Source: an uncultured Oscillospiraceae bacterium (GTDB lineage: Bacteria; Bacillota_A; Clostridia; Oscillospirales; Oscillospiraceae). From it: a stretch of DNA of 6,735 nucleotides. This document shows positions 1-5,143 of the stretch, in pieces (within the stretch, counting starts at the first letter, position 1; every line of letters begins with the position of its first letter). The DNA is taken from NCBI GenBank assembly GCA_947631215.1, contig CANRKN010000114.1, positions 1 to 6,735 of the forward strand, read 5' to 3'. Under the pieces are notes generated by a model. That model was not told the DNA's origin and searched no databases. It was given only the letters and a program-made list of their open reading frames with translations. The translations under genes and the position numbers were made by a program.

Positions 1-731
1 GTCGGGCCGCCGGTATTGTTCTTCGGATAGAGCGTGATATCGTAAAGCCACCCGCTCCCGTCCGCCGCCGTCATGGGCACGGACACGAGGAAGGGATCCG
101 TGGTACTCGTCACGTTCTGCGGCACCGCCGTCTCCACGACCAGATAAAGACCAAGCTGCAGGTCTGTAGCAGATGTATGGCCGTACTGGTCCGTTTCCGG
201 AAGAGCCGCTCCACCCTGGGTATAGATGTAATTCTCCAGGGCATTCTTGGTGTCGGTCGAGTTGGAGGAAAGGCTGCTCGCCAGCGCGTCGATCAGCTTG
301 TCCGAGGTGAAGTAGTAGTTGTTCTCCACTTGGTGATGGGCGTCGCTGTAGGAGATGCCCAGCGCCGACAGCAGCTGCTCTGAGGCAGTGCCGGACGGCA
401 TGCTGTACAGCACCATGGACGAGCCCACACCGCCGACGAAGCTGTTGAATGCGGTGATGTCCGCCACCTTGATGTAGGAGTATTTGACGCCCTTGATGGC
501 GTAGCTTCCCAGTGCCGAAGAGACCGAGGAATCCTCGGCTCCAGTGGTCACATGAGAGCCGGCATCCCAGGCGCCGGCCGCGGCAGCGCTGGTGATATCA
601 TACTTGTAGAGGTTGAGACTGCCGGTTTTGGACGTGTCGATGGCCCCGCCGGCGGCCAGTGCCGGGACAGAGATGGCCAGTATCAGGGAAAGCATCATAA
701 GGATGCAGAGGAATTTATTGAGCCGTTTCAT
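1..731 (-). CDS. Sortase-assembled major pilin subunit (SpaA/SpaH type), 3' end cut by window edge
   Basis: Translating the minus strand from the ATG at 731 gives an open frame of 243 codons with no stop up to the left edge, so the C-terminal half is missing. The protein starts MKRLNKFLCILMM, a typical Sec signal peptide with likely cleavage after Ala26 or Ala27 (PALAA). The mature part has features of the N-terminal domain of Gram-positive shaft pilins: a GLYLVVE strand, then PFLVSVPM, then WLYDITLYPKN at residues 228-238. The last matches the pilin motif WxxxVxVYPK, whose lysine (Lys237) is the acceptor that class C sortases use to link subunits in known pili. The missing part should hold Cna-B-type domains, an LPXTG-like signal and a membrane tail. 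The start is 3 nt after the adhesin stop, suggesting translational coupling. Role (inferred): covalent pilus shaft on the cell wall. Family assignment is firm; polymerisation is inferred from the motif. Confidence 0.9.
   Translation of the reverse strand, partial: MKRLNKFLCILMMLSLILAISVPALAAGGAIDTSKTGSLNLYKYDITSAAAAGAWDAGSHVTTGAEDSSVSSALGSYAIKGVKYSYIKVADITAFNSFVGGVGSSMVLYSMPSGTASEQLLSALGISYSDAHHQVENNYYFTSDKLIDALASSLSSNSTDTKNALENYIYTQGGAALPETDQYGHTSATDLQLGLYLVVETAVPQNVTSTTDPFLVSVPMTAADGSGWLYDITLYPKNNTGGP
21..50 (-). other. Pilin motif (WxxxVxVYPK) with acceptor lysine
   Basis: The ten codons from 50 down to 21 encode WLYDITLYPK. This fits the pilin motif of major pilins with conservative Ile and Leu in the two Val positions. 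The Lys codon is at 21-23. In characterised pili the side chain of this lysine is joined to the threonine of the next subunit's sorting signal. Confidence 0.85.
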
Positions 732-734
732 ATA

Positions 735-3700
735 TTAGTGGTTCTCCTTTCGCATTTTCTTCGTGATAAAGTAAGTGCCCGCACACATCGTGAGTCCAAG
801 AAGGACTGTACCGATGGCTGCGGGCCAGAGCATACCGTTGCCGCCGGTCTGCGGCAAAGTGGTAACACGGTTGTTGGTCACTGTGAAGGCGATGTCATAC
901 TCTGCTTCAGACTCACCCTGGGCCGGAAGCGTCCCGACATAGAGTGGGTCCTTCAGCAAACTGAGCCCCGCCGGCGCCTGTGTTTCGGTCAGCCTGTACT
1001 GGATCCGTCCGTCGGCAAGCAATCCGTCAAAAAATGCGACGCCATCATCGCCGGTGATGAGCTGGCCGTTCTGAAGGCCCAGGCTGGTGCATCCGCCTGC
1101 CACCGCCATGTTGTCCTGGCGGAAGGACACCGGCATCCAGCCGGAGCCATCCACAGAGTATTCCAGCAGGTACCCGGCGCCGGACAGGTTCGTCCCCTGA
1201 CTGTCCATCTTATGGACGGTGATGGACCCGATCGCGGGATAGTCGTCCCGGGTGATCCTGATCTCCTGACCGTCCAACTCGACCGCGAAGTCGAACGTGG
1301 TGTCGTCCAGCATATAGCCGCTGGGTGGCGTGATCTCCTGGGCGGTATAGACGCCGAAGGGCAGTTCTTCCACCGTAAAGGTACCGTCAGCACCTGTGGT
1401 GCCTTCGGTCACAGTTGCGCCGTCTTCATCAAAGACGCGGAACAGAGCGCCTTCCAGAGGCGTCTTCGTGTTGGCGTCCTGCTTGGTGATGATCAGCTTG
1501 CCCTTGATGACCTCCTCCGGTACCGTCAGCTCCGTCTCGTTGATGGCAAGCTGGGCGCTGCCCGGTGCAAGGCCGATGGGATAGGACGCGGAGTCCACCG
1601 TATAGCCCGGAGGCGCGGTGATCTCCTGGAGCGTCCAGCCCGTGCCGCAAGGGTAGTAATTGGTGGTGAACTGGCCGTGGGCGTCGGTGGTATAGGTGTC
1701 GCGCAGCGTACCATCTTTGTAAACGCCATACTGGGCGCCTTCCAGGGTGATACGGGTACTGCGCCTGACGCCGGGCTCAGCGTCCACCTTTGTGACGGCC
1801 ACACGCCACTGCTTGGGGGTGTTTTTAAAGAAGACCGACACGGAGTCGTTCGCCCGGACTGTCACCGTCTGGGTAGCGTTGTCGGCCACATAGCCCTCCG
1901 GGACGATCTCAGTCACGGTATACTCGCCAACCACGAGGCCAGGAACATTGATGGTACCATCTGAGTCTGTGGTCACGTTCTGGTCAACGCCTTCACCCTG
2001 CACCCTGAACTGGATCCCGCTAACGTTCCCATCATCCGACTCCTTAACGATCTTGATACCGCCCACACTGCGGGAGTTATGGAAGTTGACGGTCGTGAGA
2101 GCGCCTCCCTGGATGGTGACGGTCTGAGACGGGTTATCCGCGGTATAGCCAGCAGGGACTTGCTCCGTCACGGTATAAGTGCCCGGGGTCAGGCCTCCCA
2201 CGTTGAGGACGCCTTTCGCGTCGGTGGGATAGGATTTGTTATAGCCCTCCCCGGTGATCGTCATCATGATCCCGCTCACATTGCCGTCGTCCGATGTCTT
2301 GATGATCCTGATATTACCTTTCGCGGGTACGTTATGGAAGTTGACGGTCGTGGTTTCGTCGCCCTTGACGGTGACGGTCTGGGAGCTCTGGTCTGCGGTA
2401 TAGCCGCTGGGGACGGTTTCGGTCACGGTATAACTGCCCGGAGTGAGGTCAGGGATTGATACGGTGCCACCCGAGCCGGTGGTGACGGTCTTGTTGACAC
2501 CATTACCCGTGACCGTGAAAGTGATCCCAGACACCTTCCCGTCGCTGGAAGTTTTGATTATTTTTAAACCGCCTTTCTGGAGGGAGTTATGAAAATCGAC
2601 TTCATACAACTCGCCCGGCATGAGCGTGAACCGCTGCGTGGTCTGATCTGCGGTGTAGCCTACCGGGACCTGCTCTGTCACTGTATAGGAACCAGGAGAG
2701 AGATTGGGCACACTAATCGTACCGTCAGATTCAGTGGTCACGTCCTTCAAGCCGTCCGGGCCACTAATCGTGAACTTGATTCCTCCCACGACATTGTCGC
2801 TTGAGGTCTTGATAATCTCAACAGTACCCTTTTCGAGCGAGTTGTGAAATGTGAGGACTTTCGCATTGCCGGCCTCAAGCGTGACCTGCTGGGATTTGGG
2901 CGTGGCCACATAGCCGTGGGGTGTCTGCTCCGTCACCATGTAAGTGCCAGGTTTCACCTCCTGGACCACATTGCCCACGTTATTTGTGTACACAGAGTAG
3001 AACGCATTGCTCGCCTCTCCTCCAATACCAACGAGGGTAAATTCGATATTGGCGACGTTACCATCATCCGCGGTCTTCCTTATTGCCAGAGTAGCCGTAG
3101 ATGTCGTCGGAGGCGGCGTTTGCGGCTCTGCGCTGACAGTGAACCACCCGGAAGTATTGCTTGTGGCCTCAATGCCGATGATCGTCTCCTGCAGATCGGT
3201 CCCGCCGTAAGCCGTGATGGTCGAACTGGCGGATACCGCGTTCTTGCGGGACACATTCACAGTCGCTTCATCCACAGCGGAAGTAGCTGTGATCGTAAGG
3301 TTGCTCCCCGACACGTTGAAACGGAGATCACTGTTCGTGCTGGAAAAGACGAAGTTGGACAGCACATTGTTGGTGTCGTTCAGCGTCACGGTATATACGC
3401 CACCCTGAAATGTCATCTGATGAGACGAGGGAGGCGCATTCGTGGAATTGGCAAAGCTGGGCAGCGTCCCATAGTTCTGCATGGTGCTGACGATCTGGTT
3501 ATAGACCGTCTTGACCTCGCTGTTCCAGCCGCCACCGCATACGGAGTCAATGACTTTGGTGTCGGTACAGGTATAGGGCGGATAGGTATTGCGGCAGCCT
3601 ACAATGAACTCCCACATGACCATCTGCGTGGCGGTGTACTTGGAGCTATAGGACCCGCTCAGGCTGTTGCTGTTACCCTCTACACCGCACAGCAGGCTCA

Positions 3701-4331
3701 TCTTGATGGCATCCCGCTTCTCGGTGGAATAGCTGTTCCAGAGGGAAGCCGCACTGGTGGAAACGACAGAGCCGCCCACCAGGTACTTGCCGGGCTCCAG
3801 GCAGTATGCCGGCTGGCCGTTTGCATAGAGGATATGCCGGGCGCTGCCGTTGCCGCCCACATAGCGGCCGGAGTAATAAAAAGAGCTGTAATACTTGATG
3901 ACGCTGCCGGACGAATCGTAGCAGCCCTGCACGGAGATCGTGGCGCTGCCGCTGGCGGCGGAGTACACCTCGTCGATAGAGGGGTTGTTATCGCCCACGA
4001 ATACGCCGTCGCCCCAGGGCTCTTCTATACCGGGGCCATCCATACCGGGAGGTCCGATCTCCGGTGCCTCGGTAGGTGCAGGTGTTTCCACTGGCGCCGC
4101 TGTTGCTTCAGGGACAGGCGGATTGGTGACCTCGGGCACAGGCGGGTTCGTTACGTCTACAGGCGACAGCGTTTCGCCACCGCCGCCTTCAGCCGACTGC
4201 TCGGTCTCCTGCTGGACCTGCGTGGATGCGTTCATGTCTGTGCCGGTCTCGGCTGCAAGCACGATGCTGCCGCCGATGCCGAACATGAGGACCAGCACCA
4301 AAAACAAAGAAAAGATGCGTTTTGCTTTCAC
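735..4331 (-). CDS. Sortase-anchored thioester adhesin / pilus-tip-like protein with eight Cna-B/SpaA-like domains
   Basis: A GTG start at 4331 gives 1198 residues; it is preferred over the upstream ATG at 4361 because AGGAGG sits 7 nt before it and a clean signal peptide (VKAKRIFSLF..., cleavage near Ala26-Ala27) begins there. Domains in order: Pro/Glu/Thr-rich linker (~49-101); thioester domain (~130-290) with Cys177 in YCLEP and Gln236 in TQMVMW; a beta-rich domain (~302-402); repeats R1-R5 (413-841); three divergent Cna-B-like domains (842-943, 944-1033, 1034-1156); LPQTG (1159-1163), hydrophobic segment and KKMRKENH tail. In studied relatives the Cys-Gln thioester captures host amines covalently, and Cna-B domains carry Lys-Asn/Asp isopeptide bonds with a catalytic Glu. 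The pilin gene follows immediately, so a pilus-tip or co-displayed role is likely. The ligand is unknown. Confidence 0.93.
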   Translation of the reverse strand: MKAKRIFSLFLVLVLMFGIGGSIVLAAETGTDMNASTQVQQETEQSAEGGGGETLSPVDVTNPPVPEVTNPPVPEATAAPVETPAPTEAPEIGPPGMDGPGIEEPWGDGVFVGDNNPSIDEVYSAASGSATISVQGCYDSSGSVIKYYSSFYYSGRYVGGNGSARHILYANGQPAYCLEPGKYLVGGSVVSTSAASLWNSYSTEKRDAIKMSLLCGVEGNSNSLSGSYSSKYTATQMVMWEFIVGCRNTYPPYTCTDTKVIDSVCGGGWNSEVKTVYNQIVSTMQNYGTLPSFANSTNAPPSSHQMTFQGGVYTVTLNDTNNVLSNFVFSSTNSDLRFNVSGSNLTITATSAVDEATVNVSRKNAVSASSTITAYGGTDLQETIIGIEATSNTSGWFTVSAEPQTPPPTTSTATLAIRKTADDGNVANIEFTLVGIGGEASNAFYSVYTNNVGNVVQEVKPGTYMVTEQTPHGYVATPKSQQVTLEAGNAKVLTFHNSLEKGTVEIIKTSSDNVVGGIKFTISGPDGLKDVTTESDGTISVPNLSPGSYTVTEQVPVGYTADQTTQRFTLMPGELYEVDFHNSLQKGGLKIIKTSSDGKVSGITFTVTGNGVNKTVTTGSGGTVSIPDLTPGSYTVTETVPSGYTADQSSQTVTVKGDETTTVNFHNVPAKGNIRIIKTSDDGNVSGIMMTITGEGYNKSYPTDAKGVLNVGGLTPGTYTVTEQVPAGYTADNPSQTVTIQGGALTTVNFHNSRSVGGIKIVKESDDGNVSGIQFRVQGEGVDQNVTTDSDGTINVPGLVVGEYTVTEIVPEGYVADNATQTVTVRANDSVSVFFKNTPKQWRVAVTKVDAEPGVRRSTRITLEGAQYGVYKDGTLRDTYTTDAHGQFTTNYYPCGTGWTLQEITAPPGYTVDSASYPIGLAPGSAQLAINETELTVPEEVIKGKLIITKQDANTKTPLEGALFRVFDEDGATVTEGTTGADGTFTVEELPFGVYTAQEITPPSGYMLDDTTFDFAVELDGQEIRITRDDYPAIGSITVHKMDSQGTNLSGAGYLLEYSVDGSGWMPVSFRQDNMAVAGGCTSLGLQNGQLITGDDGVAFFDGLLADGRIQYRLTETQAPAGLSLLKDPLYVGTLPAQGESEAEYDIAFTVTNNRVTTLPQTGGNGMLWPAAIGTVLLGLTMCAGTYFITKKMRKENH
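744..747 (-). promoter_or_regulatory. Ribosome binding site of the pilin gene, inside the adhesin 3' end
   Basis: GGAG (within AAAGGAG on the minus strand) lies 12 nt before the pilin ATG at 731. The spacing is longer than the usual 5-9 nt. The site lies within the last codons of the adhesin, whose stop at 735-737 falls between site and start. This arrangement fits translational coupling between adhesin and pilin. Confidence 0.6.
843..857 (-). other. LPQTG sortase sorting signal
   Basis: Codons 857 down to 843 encode LPQTG. They are followed by Gly, a hydrophobic stretch of about 20 residues and the basic tail KKMRKENH. This is the standard cell-wall sorting signal: sortase cuts between Thr and Gly and joins the protein to the wall or to a pilin lysine. 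No sortase gene is present in the window. Confidence 0.95.
1809..3095 (-). repeat. Five tandem SpaA/Cna-B repeats; four are exactly 255 nt (85 residues)
   Basis: In transcription order: R1 3095-2829 (89 residues), R2 2828-2574, R3 2573-2319, R4 2318-2064 and R5 2063-1809 (85 residues each). Each unit has a strand containing K(T/E)(S/A), a YTVTE-like strand followed by P.GY.A, and a closing FHN (FKN in R5). With GTG-start numbering the R1-R5 candidates are Lys419/508/593/678/763, Glu468/553/638/723/808 and Asn497/582/667/752/837. From R2 on, each series steps by exactly 85. These fit the Lys-Glu-Asn triad of self-forming isopeptide bonds. The units are similar but not identical in DNA, so the expansion is not very recent. 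Confidence 0.92.
3462..3944 (-). other. Thioester domain (Cys-Gln, TQxA-like) of the adhesin
   Basis: This stretch codes for residues ~130-290. Cys177 (codon 3801-3803) lies in YCLEPGK and Gln236 (codon 3624-3626) in ATQMVMWEF, the two signatures of Gram-positive thioester adhesin domains. The spacing of 59 residues is fairly short. Five other cysteines (137, 215, 246, 255, 265) fall in the same domain, which is unusual for an exported Firmicutes protein and could mean disulfides. Confidence 0.85.
4107..4154 (-). repeat. Duplicated VTNPPVPE unit in the adhesin's proline-rich linker
   Basis: Two adjacent eight-residue units VTNPPVPE (24 nt each) are encoded with different synonymous codons. 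They lie in a Pro/Glu/Thr-rich stretch between the signal peptide and the thioester domain. Such stretches usually act as extended spacers through wall or polysaccharide. Confidence 0.7.
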
Positions 4332-4422
4332 TGGAATACCTCCTATTGTTGAGTAGATCACTTTTCAAACTGCCCGGGCTTGTCCATATGCGCGGACAGT
4401 TGAAGACACTTTGGGACAGATG
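4332..4422 (-). other. 91-nt intergenic region with repeated TGTCC/GGACA elements
   Basis: This is the longest gap in the cluster. Read on the minus strand it holds CTGTCC at 4419-4414 and again at 4399-4394, a 20-nt period, then GGACA at 4385-4381. The second CTGTCC and this GGACA form a 5-bp inverted repeat with an 8-nt loop. An 8-bp palindrome GCCCGGGC lies at 4372-4379. I found no convincing -35/-10 pair. The repeats might be an operator or mRNA structure, or chance. Confidence 0.3.
4339..4344 (-). promoter_or_regulatory. Ribosome binding site that fixes the adhesin GTG start
   Basis: A perfect AGGAGG on the minus strand is followed by a 7-nt spacer (TATTCCA) and GTG at 4331. The alternative ATG at 4361 is upstream of this site, so its extra ten codons would include the Shine-Dalgarno sequence itself. 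Confidence 0.9.
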
Positions 4423-5109
4423 CTATCCCACGGAATAAAACGACAGGTCGTATGACCTGCAGAAATACGTATCGTTGTTCAGATCGTAGTCATGGTATGT
4501 GAGCGCGATCTCACTGCCCTGCGGGAAAAGCGCCTGAAAGACGACACTGGAGTCATTCATGACCCGCTCGCCCTCCAGCAGCCGCAGCGCCACCCGGACA
4601 TATCGTTCGGGCGGGATGTACTCCTCCCAGCCGGTCAGCCATATGGGCTCATACTGTATAGGGTTGGTCTGATACAGCACCTCGCGGATCGTGTCGGGAA
4701 ACTCAGGGGACGCCACCCTGTTCAGGACGACCTCGCCGATGGCGATAAGGCCCCAGTCCTCCCAGTGAGGCCCGCTTTCCCAGGCGATGATCTTTGCCAA
4801 AAGGAAAAGGTCCTCATACCGAATATCGCCGCCCAGAGCGTTCTGGGCGGCGATGCCGGTACTCTCATCTCCTTCAGTGGCTGCCTGGACCATGACTTCC
4901 ATCCAGTCAGTCTGTACGGGGGTCGTCTGCGGCATCTCTGCCGGAGGCACTTCCTGCGCTGCGCTCGCTCCAGTATGGAACGACGCGGAACATAAGAGCG
5001 CCAGGACTATGCCCAATACGACTGGTATCTTCAGTAGCTTTTTGATCTTCCTTCCCCCTCTCGTTGCGAATGCTATCTCCGAACACGGAGATGCCCATCT
5101 TTCAATCAT
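4423..5109 (-). CDS. Exported SleB-family cell-wall hydrolase
   Basis: The 228-residue product has an unusually long N-terminal region (~20 residues) before a signal-peptide-like KIKKLLK and hydrophobic core, with likely cleavage near GASA-AQ (residue 50). A short linker precedes the catalytic domain (~98-228). The block LLAKIIAWE, G-W--IA-GEVVLNRV, FPDTI-EVLYQ, Q-EPI matches the Hydrolase_2/SleB family. Glu111 corresponds to its conserved acidic residue, and NRV at 130-132 and the Gln in PIQYEP are also typical. Family members cleave peptidoglycan; SleB acts as a lytic transglycosylase on spore cortex. No spore context is seen here, so local wall opening for pilus or conjugation machinery is the more natural inference. 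The ATG at 5109 is chosen because GGAG lies 7 nt upstream. The gene sits 34 nt after the S1-protein gene and 91 nt before the adhesin. Confidence 0.85.
   Translation of the reverse strand: MIERWASPCSEIAFATRGGRKIKKLLKIPVVLGIVLALLCSASFHTGASAAQEVPPAEMPQTTPVQTDWMEVMVQAATEGDESTGIAAQNALGGDIRYEDLFLLAKIIAWESGPHWEDWGLIAIGEVVLNRVASPEFPDTIREVLYQTNPIQYEPIWLTGWEEYIPPERYVRVALRLLEGERVMNDSSVVFQALFPQGSEIALTYHDYDLNNDTYFCRSYDLSFYSVG
4433..4460 (-). terminator. Possible weak intrinsic terminator/attenuator inside the hydrolase 3' end
   Basis: On the minus strand CAGGTC-ATAC-GACCTG is a perfect 6-bp stem with a 4-nt loop, extendable by one G-U pair. CG and then TTTTATT follow. It lies in the last dozen codons of the hydrolase gene, about 100-130 nt before the adhesin start. 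The stem is short and the T-tract is offset and interrupted, so at best it would reduce read-through into the adhesin and pilin genes. Confidence 0.3.
5075..5092 (-). repeat. Perfect hairpin early in the hydrolase coding sequence
   Basis: ATCTCCG-TGTT-CGGAGAT on the minus strand is a perfect 7-bp stem with a 4-nt loop. It begins 17 nt after the A of the ATG. It falls between the start codon and the signal-peptide core, where RNA structure can affect translation initiation. A purine-rich GAGAGGGGGAAGG tract follows it. Confidence 0.5.
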
Positions 5110-5116
5110 CCATCTT

Positions 5117-5120
5117 CTCC
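5117..5120 (-). promoter_or_regulatory. Ribosome binding site of the hydrolase gene
   Basis: GGAG (in GTAGGAG) precedes the ATG at 5109 by 7 nt. A nearer ATG at 5113 is only 3 nt from the site and runs into TGA after three codons, so it is not the productive start. Confidence 0.7.
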
Positions 5121-5143
5121 TACCCCCTTTGACCGGACAGCTA

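Noticed and set aside
552..1964. Long plus-strand open frame (470 codons) opposite the adhesin and pilin
   Set aside because: It overlaps two well-supported minus-strand genes, has no recognisable domain, and its composition mirrors the reverse of repetitive GC-rich coding sequence.
1809..3095. Tandem repeats as a CRISPR or satellite array
   Set aside because: The 255-nt units are protein-coding, in frame and diverged, with no short identical repeats separated by unique spacers.
2844..4352. Plus-strand open frame of 502 codons opposite the thioester domain
   Set aside because: It is antisense to a clearly recognisable adhesin, with His/Arg/Gly-rich nonsense-like translation and no family features.
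4332..4361. ATG start at 4361 for the adhesin
   Set aside because: It lacks a good ribosome binding site, and the perfect AGGAGG inside this stretch points to GTG at 4331, where the signal peptide begins.
4332..4400. Promoter with TTGAAA as -35 upstream of the adhesin
   Set aside because: At 16-18 nt downstream the sequence is the ribosome binding site itself, and no acceptable -10 hexamer is present.
5102..5113. Tiny ORF ATG-GAT-GAT-TGA overlapping the hydrolase start
   Set aside because: It has three codons and is only 3 nt from the Shine-Dalgarno site. A start-stop regulatory role cannot be excluded, but nothing supports it.
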